Assembly (NCBI GenBank): GCA_965249615.1
Contig: CBDFMI010000006.1
Span: 434,001 to 498,000 of the forward strand
Reading direction: 5' to 3'
From: G963555815 sp965249615 [NCBI: bacterium]
Lineage (GTDB): Bacteria; UBA8248; JACPRG01
Length of the DNA stretch: 64,000 nucleotides
Below are positions 15,901 to 25,009 of this stretch, piece after piece. The translations under genes and the position numbers were made by a program. Under the pieces are notes generated by a model that was not told the origin of the DNA, searched no databases, and saw nothing but the letters and a program-made list of their open reading frames with translations. Every line of letters begins with the position of its first letter. Within the stretch, counting starts at the first letter, position 1.

Positions 15901-17013
15901 ATGGAGATCACGTTAAGTGTCATTAAGGCGGACATCGGGAGTGTGGGCGGGCATATCCGCCCGAGTAAACGACTGCTTGAAACGGTGCGGGACTTTGTCT
16001 CGCGAGAAGGGGCCTCCCTCGCCATCGATAGCTATGTGGGAGCGACAGGAGACGACATCGGCATCCTCCTAACCCATACCCGAGGGGCGAGCGATGAGGC
16101 CATCCATAAACTCGGCTGGGATGCCTTCAAGGCCGGGACGGAAGTGGCCAAATCCCAGGGGCTCTACGGCGCGGGTCAGGATCTTCTGAAGGACGCCTTC
16201 TCGGGGAATATCCGGGGGCTGGGGCCCGCTGTTGCAGAGATGACCTTCGAGGAGCGCCCCAATGAGCCCTTCCTCTTCTTTCAGGCCGACAAGACAGACC
16301 CGGGGGCCTATAACCTCCCGGTCTATCTTGCCTTTTTGGACCCCATGTGGTGTCCGGGCCTGATACTGAGCCCGAAGATGAAGGAGGGCTTTAAATTTAC
16401 CATCATGGACGTGGCTTCCTCCGAGGAGGACCGCGTCATTGAGCTCAACGCCCCAGAGGAACTCTACGACATCGCCACCCTCCTTCGGGACAACTCGCGG
16501 TTCGTGGTGGAGTCGGTTCACTCCCGCATGGATGGGGAGATAGCTGCGGTAGTGAGCACATCGCGACTCCACAACATCGCGGGGACCTATACCGGAAAAG
16601 ATGACCCTGTCATGCTGATCCGCTCCCAGGGCGGTTTCCCCGCCACAGGGGAGCTCCTTGCTCCCTACAGCATCGGCCACTTGGTGGCAGGCTGCATGCG
16701 GGGAAGCCACAACATGCCCCTCATGCCGGTTCACTACGGGAGCCCCATGTCCTTCTTCGACGGGCCTCCGGGCGTGAGCTGCCTTGCCTTCTGCGTTCAC
16801 GAGGGGCGCCTCACTGAGCCGGCCGACGCCTTCGATCACCCGTTCTGGGACCACATCCGGGTGGAGATCTCTAAGAAGGCCGTCGAGGTCCGCCGCCAGG
16901 GCTTCTCAGGCCCCGCCATGCTGGGGATGAATGAGCTGGAGTACACAGGGGTCGTGGAACGCCTGTCCCAGCTGGAGGAGCGATTCAGCGTGCGGGAAGA
17001 AGTGAAGGCCTGA
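15901..17013 (+). CDS. Fructose-1,6-bisphosphate aldolase/phosphatase (FBPA/P)
   Basis: A bifunctional gluconeogenic enzyme that condenses dihydroxyacetone phosphate with glyceraldehyde 3-phosphate and dephosphorylates the product to fructose 6-phosphate, making the pathway one-way. The 370-residue length is standard. Family blocks include SVIKADIGSVGGHIRPS at the N terminus, TRGASDEAIHKLGWDAF, EMTFEERPNEPFLFFQADKT, SQGGFPATGELLAPYSIGHL and GPAMLGMNELEYTGV. The ATG at 15901 follows GGGGAGGAG; an upstream in-frame ATG at 15820 is not supported. The enzyme is typical of archaea and of deep-branching, often autotrophic or thermophilic bacteria, so it helps place the organism. Confidence 0.96.
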   Translation: MEITLSVIKADIGSVGGHIRPSKRLLETVRDFVSREGASLAIDSYVGATGDDIGILLTHTRGASDEAIHKLGWDAFKAGTEVAKSQGLYGAGQDLLKDAFSGNIRGLGPAVAEMTFEERPNEPFLFFQADKTDPGAYNLPVYLAFLDPMWCPGLILSPKMKEGFKFTIMDVASSEEDRVIELNAPEELYDIATLLRDNSRFVVESVHSRMDGEIAAVVSTSRLHNIAGTYTGKDDPVMLIRSQGGFPATGELLAPYSIGHLVAGCMRGSHNMPLMPVHYGSPMSFFDGPPGVSCLAFCVHEGRLTEPADAFDHPFWDHIRVEISKKAVEVRRQGFSGPAMLGMNELEYTGVVERLSQLEERFSVREEVKA

Positions 17014-17266
17014 AAGACTAAAATCCCGCCTGAGACCGCGCTAGGGTTCGCAGACTTTTCCGAGGGTCCTCCGTGAGGGTCCTTCACTCGCCCTTTCGCA
17101 TCAAACCCCTTCCAATTCAGTCTTGCGTGGGCCGGGGCTCTCTGGCATCTTGGTATCCGGAGTTCTCGACGACAGGCGCAAATGACGGGCATCTGGGAAG
17201 AGATGGGGTCCATTTGTTCCTAAATGGCTTCAGGGATGGATGAGTAGGGAGGAGTCTGGCGTGGCG

Positions 17267-17656
17267 ATGAAATTTCCTGACGAGCTGAAGTACTCAAAGG
17301 AGCACGAGTGGGTCCGTGTGGACGGGAACCACACCACGGTGGGGATCACGGAGCACGCCCAGGCGGAGCTCGGTGATGTCGTCCACGTGGAGCTTCCTGA
17401 GGTGGGAGCTGAGCTGGAGGCCAGCAATTCCTTTGGGACGGTGGAGTCTGTCAAAGCGGTTTCCGACCTCTTTGCCCCGGTCTCGGGCAAGGTGACCCAG
17501 GTTAACTCCGCTCTTGAAGAGCGGCCCGAGGTGATCAACTCCGACCCTTATGAAGATGGTTGGATGATTATTATTGAGATGTCCGACCCCGGCGAGCTGG
17601 ATGGCCTGCTCTCCGCGGATGTGTACGGTACCTACGTTGAGGAAGAGGACAGCTAA
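17267..17656 (+). CDS. gcvH: Glycine cleavage system H protein
   Basis: Lipoyl carrier of the glycine cleavage system (about 129 residues). The lipoylation Lys lies in FGTVESVKAVSDLFAPVSG. The N terminus MKFPDELKYSKEHEWV is family-typical, which favours the ATG at 17267; GTG 17261 sits at better spacing from the AGGGAGGAG site, and ATG 17240 would add nine residues. No gcvT or gcvP is nearby, so it is separate from its partners here. No glycine riboswitch was recognised in the 253-bp gap upstream. Confidence 0.95.
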   Translation: MKFPDELKYSKEHEWVRVDGNHTTVGITEHAQAELGDVVHVELPEVGAELEASNSFGTVESVKAVSDLFAPVSGKVTQVNSALEERPEVINSDPYEDGWMIIIEMSDPGELDGLLSADVYGTYVEEEDS

Positions 17657-17804
17657 GTGCGTTTCGTCCTCCGCACCGAAGTGGATGTGGCAGCCAGCTA
17701 GGCGGCCATTGGGGCGCCTGGCCTAGAAAGCCTGCTTTCCTCCACGGCCCCGCCGACAATACCGCAGGCCTGATTCCTCTTTTTTCAAGGAGTGAAGCGC
17801 TCCC

Positions 17805-19925
17805 GTGGACGGTTTACAGTCAGATACTGGGAGCCGCTGGTCTCTTCTGTGGCGGGATTGTTTGGGGTGGCTATCGGTCTCAGCAGGTCTGGGTGTATTT
17901 GAATCGATCCTTCTGGCCTTCCAAAGACCTGAGATCAATCCCTTCGCAGTGATCGATCTTTTGGATCTCCTGAGCTCCGCCATCGTTTTAAATTCCTTGA
18001 TGATTCTCCCAGTCTCAGCGGGCCATTTCCTCCTGTGTTTTCGCCTTTTGGGAGATCGCGACCGTCGGGCGCAGGGTCGAAACACGTTTTTATTCCACCT
18101 CGTTGTGTTCCTCGCGTTGGTGTTCACCATTTTTATTGGCCGAAGACTCATCTTCACGATCCCTGCAGCCATCGTGATCGCCACGGCCCTTTGGTTCGGA
18201 CTGAAATATACACCCAGGCGGCTGGCCCGTATGTTCGGGCTGGGTGTCACCGTTTTCCTGCTGGCCTTTCTTTCCTACGAATTTGCACGGCCATTTTATC
18301 CCCTAAAAAATCTCCGCGAGGTCCGGAACGAAGACAGCGCACTTCCAAATGTGCTCCTGGTGCTTGTGGATACGTTGCGGGCGGATCGGCTCTCCACATA
18401 CGGCTATTCCAGGGAGACGTCCCCGTTCATTTCAAAGCTCGCGGGAGAGGGGGCGAAATTTACGAATTTCTATGCGAACGCGAGTTGGACTCCGCCGGCG
18501 ACGGCAACGATTTTGACCGGCGTATTTCCCTCAATCCATGGAATAAACGGAACGTCGTTCCAAAAGAAGGCTCCGGTTAAGACGCTTTGTGAGGTTCTGC
18601 GCGGACACGGATACAACACGGCTGCGTTTGTCGCGAACCCATGGATCGGTGAGCGCAGTGGATTACTCGAAGGATGCGACTATCACAGCCCGATGTGGAA
18701 CCCCTTTAGGCGAAACCACCAGAGACGTGATGTCCCAGATCCATCCGCACCCTCTTTCCTGATCCTCGCCAGCGAGCCGATGCTGGAAAACATTTTCGTC
18801 TGGAGAAAGTTTGTTTTTTTGCCACGCATTTTCGTTTGGAATAGATTTGTTTCTTTGTCCGATAGGGTTGTAACCAGCCTTTTCATAATTGACAGGAAGA
18901 AGAGCCACCTCCTCCGCGGGGCATTTCGCCTAATTCAGGAGGTTGATGGAGATGGGAATGATAACCGAGAGGAGATAGAAAATCGCATTCCTCGTGCGGA
19001 TGAGTTTACACATGGAGTCTTGAACTACGTCGATTATGTGGCATCGGTGGAAAACCATGATGGCCAAAGGACGAAATTCTTTATCTATCTGCACTATGTA
19101 GAACCGCATAGCCCGTATCAGTCACCTGGGCGCTATGGTCGCCTGTTTGATCCCCACTATCCGGATGAGCGTGTGACTGAGTATCCGGATCCGTCTGAAA
19201 ATGGGACCACGCCGGAATTGCCGGATGCGCAGCTGCACAACCTTCAAGCACAATACGACGGAGAGACCCGTTACTTTGATGACAACTTCCAGTTCCTTTT
19301 CTCGAATCTAGAGGAAAGGGGGTTCGTGGATAACACGTTGATTGTCTTTGTTTCTGACCATGGAGAGGAATTCTACGAGCATCGGGGATTTGGGCATGGG
19401 GGAACAGTCTTTGAGGAAGTGCTCAGAGTGCCTCCCATTTTATGGTACCCCGGCAGCTTGCCCGGCGGACTTGAGGTGGAGGAGCCGGGATCCCAGGTGG
19501 ATCTAATGCCAACGATTATGGAGGTCCTCGGTCTTCCGGGGCCCGGGGATTTCCAGGGAAGAAGCTTGTTGCCGCTCATATATGGGGAGGAGAGCGGGGC
19601 GGCCATCTATGGAGAAAGCTCACGCGAGCCCCCTGGCCGCGAGCTTAGTTCTCATCGGTTTTTAGTTCATGGCCGATATAAATTTATCAACCAGGAAAAA
19701 CCTGAGACAGAGCATGAAAAATTTCTTTTTGACCTTCAGTTGGATCCGAACGAGCAAGAAAACATCTACGGCTCTGAAAAAAAGATAGCGGAAGAAATGG
19801 AGTTGCTACTGGAAAAATTCGTCACATTGGTCGAGAATGACCCCCGGTACTCTGAAAACCCAGAGGCCATCGGAGTTGACCCGGAACTGGAGGAGCGTCT
19901 GAAGGCTCTCGGATACGTTGAATGA
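17805..19925 (+). CDS. Membrane-anchored sulfatase-like hydrolase, copy 1
   Basis: A 706-residue protein with five or so membrane helices in the first 165 residues, then an alkaline-phosphatase-fold sulfatase domain facing outward. Metal-site pieces are NVLLVLVDTLRADRLSTYGY (Asp189) and IVFVSDHGEEFYEHRGFGHG. The nucleophile position reads T229-P-P231-A-T233 instead of C/S-x-P-x-R, so no formylglycine can form and the Arg is lost; a phospho-transfer or phosphodiesterase activity is as likely as sulfatase activity. The C terminus is ERLKALGYVE. It starts at GTG 17805 after AAGGAG. Codons are richer in A/T than in its neighbours, and a tandem copy follows 37 bp downstream. Confidence 0.88.
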   Translation: MDGLQSDTGSRWSLLWRDCLGWLSVSAGLGVFESILLAFQRPEINPFAVIDLLDLLSSAIVLNSLMILPVSAGHFLLCFRLLGDRDRRAQGRNTFLFHLVVFLALVFTIFIGRRLIFTIPAAIVIATALWFGLKYTPRRLARMFGLGVTVFLLAFLSYEFARPFYPLKNLREVRNEDSALPNVLLVLVDTLRADRLSTYGYSRETSPFISKLAGEGAKFTNFYANASWTPPATATILTGVFPSIHGINGTSFQKKAPVKTLCEVLRGHGYNTAAFVANPWIGERSGLLEGCDYHSPMWNPFRRNHQRRDVPDPSAPSFLILASEPMLENIFVWRKFVFLPRIFVWNRFVSLSDRVVTSLFIIDRKKSHLLRGAFRLIQEVDGDGNDNREEIENRIPRADEFTHGVLNYVDYVASVENHDGQRTKFFIYLHYVEPHSPYQSPGRYGRLFDPHYPDERVTEYPDPSENGTTPELPDAQLHNLQAQYDGETRYFDDNFQFLFSNLEERGFVDNTLIVFVSDHGEEFYEHRGFGHGGTVFEEVLRVPPILWYPGSLPGGLEVEEPGSQVDLMPTIMEVLGLPGPGDFQGRSLLPLIYGEESGAAIYGESSREPPGRELSSHRFLVHGRYKFINQEKPETEHEKFLFDLQLDPNEQENIYGSEKKIAEEMELLLEKFVTLVENDPRYSENPEAIGVDPELEERLKALGYVE

Positions 19926-19962
19926 AGGTTAAAGGGCTCGACTCGGACTTGGTGCACACAGC

Positions 19963-22170
19963 ATGAACCGCTGGTCCTTGCTTCGGCGAGATTTTTTGGG
20001 ATGGCTGGCGGTTTCGGCAGGTCTGGGCGTATTTGAATCGGTCTTGCTGGCCTTCCAAAGACCTAAGATCAACCCCTTCGCGGCCATCGATCTGGTCGCT
20101 CTTTCGATTTCTGCCGTCCTTTTCAACTCCCTGATGGTTCTACCCGTTTCACTCGGTCATTTTTTCTTGTATTGGCGGTTTTCTGGAGGCCACGACCATC
20201 AGGCGCAGGGCCGAAACGTCTTTTTATTTCACCTCGTCGTGTTCCTCGCGGTTGCGTTCATCATTTTTATTGGCCGAAGGCTCATCCTTACGGTTCCTGC
20301 AACTATTCTGATGTCCGCGGGCCTTTGGTTCGGCCTTAGATATCTTTCGACAAGGATTGTTCGGGCATTTTCAGTAGGTGCCGGTATTTTCCTCTTGGCA
20401 CTTTTTTCGTATGAGTCCCTCCGCTTGCCGCTCTATATCACAGACCCCGATTATGAACTATGGAAGTCGGAAGTTACGTTATGGGAGGAGGAAGACCCGC
20501 GATGTGAGACGCACCTGCGCTTCTCTACTCTCAACGGCGACCTGGGGTCCCTCGATTCCAGGAACTGTTCCAATTACTACCTGGAGAAGTTCAGGCAGGT
20601 AGAAGCGGAGCACCAATCACTGCCGAACGTTATTCTGGTTCTTGTCGATACGCTTCGCCCCGATCACCTGTCCACATACGGCTATCATCGAGAGACATCG
20701 CCTTTTATTTCGAAGCTGGCGGCGGAGGGGCTAAAATTTACCAATTTCTATGCGAACGGTGCGTGGACCCCGCCGACGACTTCAACGCTTCTAACCGGCG
20801 TTTTTCCCGCAATCCATGGGATATATGAGCCTGGCGGGCAAAAGAGGGAGACAGTCAAAGTCATTTCTGAGACTCTCCGTGACTACGGCTATAACACAGC
20901 CGCCTTTATCGCGAATCCACTGATTACGAAAAGCACTGGGTTGCTGGACGGATATGATTATTTCTACCGAAAACCCAGGCCGCCGGTGTCGCGGCCGTCG
21001 TTGAGGCTCGCGAGCTTCCCCAGTCCGGAGAACCTCCTCATATGGGTGAAGTTTCTGTCTCTGTCAGATAAGGTGGTCCAGGCGTTTCGGGGTTTTGATG
21101 GGAAGAAAAACGATCTTTTAGTTCAGATATTTCCCTTCAGCCGTGAATTAGAGCCAGAAAGACAGGAAAGGATACGGGAGGAATTCCGTTTCCCCCCCGC
21201 GGAAGTCGACATGGATAAAGAACTCGACTTCCCCCGGGCGAATGAAATGGCGAACGCGGTGCTGAATTACGTGGATTACGCCTTGGCAGGTCCTGACTTC
21301 GACGTTGTGCAAACGAAATTCTTCCTCTTTCTCCACGACATGGGTCCCCACGATCCTTATAAGTTGCCCACGCCATATGACGTCCTCTTCGACCCTGGGC
21401 GCCAGGATAGGCCGGAGGCCGAAGGGGCAGTCCGGTTTTTGGATGAGTCGCCGCCTGCGTCAGTTCGGGAGAGATTGGCCCATGATTTGCCGCTGTATGA
21501 CGGAGCAATCCGTTTCTTCGATGATAATTTTCAGGTGCTCTTTTCGGAACTCAAGGAACGGGGGCTTTTGGACAATACCCTAGTGATCTTGCTGGCAGAT
21601 CATGGGGAAGAATTCTATGAGCACGGTGAAATTGGACATGGGGAGAAGGTCTTTGAGGAAATTGTCAGGATCCCCCTTGTCTTGTGGTATCCAGGGGAAT
21701 TGCCCTAAGGGGTCGAGGTGAAGGAGTTCGGGTCGCAGGTGGATATAATACCCACGATCGTGGATGTTCTGGATCTGCCAGTACCAGAGGGGTTGCAGGG
21801 AAAGAGCCTCTTGCCCGCGATATCCGGGAGGGGGCTAGAGAGGGTTGTGTACGGAGAAAACTTGCGTGGTTCGCAGGATTTATCGTCGGGAGATATGTTG
21901 CGATTTTTGATCCATGGCCGATATAAACTCATCACCATGGGGACACCTAAGACAGTGCGGGAAAAATTGCTCTTTGACCTCCAGTCGGACCCGCATGAGA
22001 AAAACAACATCTGCGGGTCTGAGAAAAAGATAGCGGAAGAAATGGAATCGCTGCTAGAGGATTTCATCGCATTGGTGAAGAAGGACCCTAGGTATTCTGA
22101 AGACCTAGAGGCCGTTGAAGTGGACCCGGAACTGCAGAAGCGTCTAAAGGCTCTCGGATACATTGAATGA
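19963..22170 (+). pseudogene. Membrane-anchored sulfatase-like hydrolase, copy 2, interrupted by stop
   Basis: A tandem paralogue of the preceding gene, similar along its whole length, including the helices (RRDFLGWLAVSAGLGVFESV), the NVILVLVDTLRPDHLSTYGY motif and the W-T-P-P-T-T nucleophile region. An in-frame TAA at 21706-21708 follows LVLWYPGELP; translation would resume in the same frame at GVEVKEFGSQVDIIPTIVDV and end with KRLKALGYIE at 22170. A single nonsense change is enough to explain it. The first fragment (581 residues) lacks the last part of the domain, so it is probably inactive unless the stop is suppressed or is a sequence error. The bases after both stop codons are also similar, so the duplicated unit included flanking DNA. 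Confidence 0.85.
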
Positions 22171-22260
22171 GGGTTAAAAAGTTCGCGTCGATCCTGGTGA
22201 AAAAGCAGGCTCACCTTTGGCCCGCGATCGGGTTTTTAGTTTGAGAGGACGTGGGTAAGA

Positions 22261-23937
22261 ATGTCCATCTCCAAGGTCGCCCTCCTGGGTCTTGACGGTG
22301 CCACCTTCTACCTCCTTCGCCCCTGGATGGAGGATGGAACGCTCCCCAATCTTGCGAACCTCCAAAAACGGGGAGCCTCTGGGGTCCTTGCCTCCACCGT
22401 TCCACCGGTGACACCGACGGCCTGGTCCACGTGCATCACGGGGGTAAACCCGGGAAAGCACGGGATATTCGATTTTCGAGATTCTCCCCTCCGTCATCCC
22501 GACCGCCCCCTTCTGAGTCTATCCTCTATCCGCGCCCCCCGGCTCTGGCAGCTCCTGAATGGGGTCGGGAAAAAGACCATCATCCTCAATGTCCCCATGA
22601 CTTATCCACCTGAGGCGGTGGACGGGTGCATGGTCTCGGGGATGATGACACCGGGGCCGGAGGCGAACTACACTTATCCCCTGGAACTCAAGGCGGAGAT
22701 CCGTCGGGAGATCGGAGAGTACCTGCCGGATATCGACCTGCCCAAGTACGACGCCGAGCGTTATGAGGATGCCCTGGCATACCTGGACTTGATACGGAAA
22801 AGTTTTTCCCAGCGGGAAAAACTTTTCTTCCACCTCATGGAGAACCGGCCCTGGGATTTCTTCATGGGGGTTTTCATCTTGCCCGACCGGCTCCAACACG
22901 TCTTCTGGAAATATCTGGACCCTGAGGCCGGGCTCTACGGGACCGAGATCGCCCAGCGGCTCCGAGGCTCGGTCATTGACTGCTATCGTCTGATGGATGA
23001 TTTTATCGGGCGCCTCGTGGAGCGGCTTTCCTCTGATACCCTCCTTCTTATCATGTCGGACCACGGTTTTGGACCCACCCAGGCCTGGATCAACGTGAGC
23101 ACCTGGCTGGAGCAGCAGGGTCTCCTCAAGATGAGGGGCCAGATGGCCCTGCAGCGACGCCTCTTGTACCATGCTGTGGGGCTGAACGAGGTGGGCTGGC
23201 TAAAACGCCTTATCCCGCAGTCCCTTCAGGCCTTCGCCCGAAAACGGGTGCGTCAGACCAAGTCCGCCTTTCGGACCGACGTTCAGGTCACCCTGGACTG
23301 GGATCGGACCCAGGCCTTTTTTCCCAGCATTCCGGCTCAAGGGATCTACATCAATGTGGAGCGGGACGGAGCGGGGATCGTCCCCCCGGGGGAGGCCTAC
23401 GAGGCCCTGCGCGCTCGGCTTCGCGATTCGTTGCTGGCCCTGAAGGACCCGGCGACAGGGGAACGGATCGTGGACGCGGTGCAGTATCGAGAAGAGGTCT
23501 ACCACGGGCCCGAAACCCCCTACGCCCCGGACCTGTTCTTCGTCGCCCGAAATTACAGCTACCTGGGCCGGCCGATGTTTGGGGGCCGAGAGGTCATCCG
23601 GTCGCGCGTCCAGGTGCCAAACGGCTTTCACCGCCCCGACGGGATCTTCATGGCTCATGGACCTCACGTGGCCTCGGGCCGGGCGGTCACTGGCTCCCAC
23701 ATCGCTGACATCACCCCCACCATCCTCTATAGTCTCGGCCTCCCCGTCCCAAAAGAGATGGACGGAAAGCCTTTGTCGGAGATCTTTGAGGCGGACTTTC
23801 GGCCCGAGAAGAAGGGCCAAGAGGTGAGCGCTACTGAAAGTCCACAGCCGCCTGAGAGGACTCCCTCTGAGGCTTATCGTCCCGAGGAGGCCTCCGCCAT
23901 CGAGAAACGCCTTCGGGCCCTGGGGTATGAGGACTGA
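22261..23937 (+). CDS. Alkaline phosphatase family protein (type I phosphodiesterase), A
   Basis: A 558-residue alkaline-phosphatase-superfamily enzyme of the nucleotide pyrophosphatase/phosphodiesterase type. VALLGLDGATFYLL supplies the first metal Asp (residue 12). VTPTAWSTCITGVNPGKHGI carries the candidate Thr nucleophile at about residue 51. LLLIMSDHGFGP gives the Asp-His pair and GFHRPDGIFMAHGPHV a later metal His. There is no signal peptide, so it probably acts in the cytosol or at the inner face. The tail is IEKRLRALGYED. It heads a plus-strand operon with a flippase-like gene, a second phosphodiesterase, a GT4 transferase and a third phosphodiesterase. The substrate is unknown. Confidence 0.88.
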   Translation: MSISKVALLGLDGATFYLLRPWMEDGTLPNLANLQKRGASGVLASTVPPVTPTAWSTCITGVNPGKHGIFDFRDSPLRHPDRPLLSLSSIRAPRLWQLLNGVGKKTIILNVPMTYPPEAVDGCMVSGMMTPGPEANYTYPLELKAEIRREIGEYLPDIDLPKYDAERYEDALAYLDLIRKSFSQREKLFFHLMENRPWDFFMGVFILPDRLQHVFWKYLDPEAGLYGTEIAQRLRGSVIDCYRLMDDFIGRLVERLSSDTLLLIMSDHGFGPTQAWINVSTWLEQQGLLKMRGQMALQRRLLYHAVGLNEVGWLKRLIPQSLQAFARKRVRQTKSAFRTDVQVTLDWDRTQAFFPSIPAQGIYINVERDGAGIVPPGEAYEALRARLRDSLLALKDPATGERIVDAVQYREEVYHGPETPYAPDLFFVARNYSYLGRPMFGGREVIRSRVQVPNGFHRPDGIFMAHGPHVASGRAVTGSHIADITPTILYSLGLPVPKEMDGKPLSEIFEADFRPEKKGQEVSATESPQPPERTPSEAYRPEEASAIEKRLRALGYED

Positions 23938-23938
23938 G

Positions 23939-25009
23939 ATGGCAGGTCTGATGACGAAAGTCTCCCATGCCCTTCGAGGGGGTTGGGGGACCCTTTTGAA
24001 GGTCGGGGTGAGTGGACTGCTCATCCTTGTCCTCATTTGGCAGGTGGATTTCGATCGGCTTTGGGTCGTCGTCCGGGATATGTCCCCCGCCTGGCTCCTC
24101 CTGGCGCTCTTCTTCAAGTCGGGAGGGGTATTCTCGAGCATCCTTCGGTGGCGAGTGCTTCTGAAGGGACAGGACCTCGCCGTCCCTTTAAAAGTCCTCA
24201 CCTCCTCCTTTCTCGAAGGCCGTTTCTTCGGCACCTTCACGCCGAGCACCATCGGCCTTGACGCCTATCGAACGTATGACCTGGCCAAGTATTCCGGCCG
24301 AACAGCGGCCTCGGTTTCAGTCACATTGGTGGATAAGGTGATCGGGCTGTTCTCTCTCTCCTTTCTCGTGGCGGTCACCTCATTTGCCGGCGCCCGGTTT
24401 GTTGGAGGGCAAGGGGTCTTCTCCCTTCTCCTCGTCTTCTGTGTCCCCCTCTCCCTGTCCCTGATCTTTCTCCTTTTTCCGGGGCTCCTTGGCCGACTCG
24501 TCGACATCAGGAGGTGGAAATCAGGAGGATGGGCGGAGAAGATGGGCCGTTTCGTCGAAACCGTCACCGTCTATCGCCACCACCGGATCCTCATTGTTCA
24601 GGCGGTCGGGCTCGCTATCTTGGTCCACCTTGGGACCACGCTCATGTATTACGGGACGGCCCTTTCGGTGCAAGCCCCGGTCAGCCCCTTGGACATCCTC
24701 TTCGTTGGGCCCCTGATGATCACGGCGACGGTCATCCCTCTTTCTGTGGCCGGGATCGGGGTCCGTGAGGGGACCTTTGTCTTCTTCCTCACTCGGGTGG
24801 GGATCGAGGCGGAGGCCGCCATCCTTCTCGCCTTTCTCGGGTTCCTCGTAGGCGAGGTCATCAGCCTTTTCGGAGGCTTCATCTTCCTGTTGCGCTCCCA
24901 CGCGTATCATCGGCGTGAGGGGGGGGTCGCCGGGGCCGCGGAAAGCGGCCTGGGCAAAGCCGGGGGTGAGGAAGAGGCCGTGGGGACAAAGAAAGAGATT
25001 GGCTCTTGA
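23939..25009 (+). CDS. Flippase-like / lysylphosphatidylglycerol synthase TM-domain protein
   Basis: A polytopic membrane protein of about 356 residues of the UPF0104/AglD2-like family, whose members are thought to flip or handle lipid-linked groups. Typical blocks are FKSGGVFSSILRWRVLLKGQ, FEGRF-type FLEGRFFGTFTPSTIGLDAY and AGIGVREGTFVFFLTRVGI. Start 23939 has GAGG at good spacing; ATG 23927 would overlap the previous stop by 11 bases. Its end overlaps the next gene's TTG by four bases. Between a phosphodiesterase and a glycosyltransferase it fits export or assembly of a surface glycolipid. Confidence 0.88.
   Translation: MAGLMTKVSHALRGGWGTLLKVGVSGLLILVLIWQVDFDRLWVVVRDMSPAWLLLALFFKSGGVFSSILRWRVLLKGQDLAVPLKVLTSSFLEGRFFGTFTPSTIGLDAYRTYDLAKYSGRTAASVSVTLVDKVIGLFSLSFLVAVTSFAGARFVGGQGVFSLLLVFCVPLSLSLIFLLFPGLLGRLVDIRRWKSGGWAEKMGRFVETVTVYRHHRILIVQAVGLAILVHLGTTLMYYGTALSVQAPVSPLDILFVGPLMITATVIPLSVAGIGVREGTFVFFLTRVGIEAEAAILLAFLGFLVGEVISLFGGFIFLLRSHAYHRREGGVAGAAESGLGKAGGEEEAVGTKKEIGS

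Noticed and set aside
17014-17266. Glycine riboswitch before gcvH
   Set aside because: The gap has some hairpin potential, but I could not find the conserved tandem aptamer elements.
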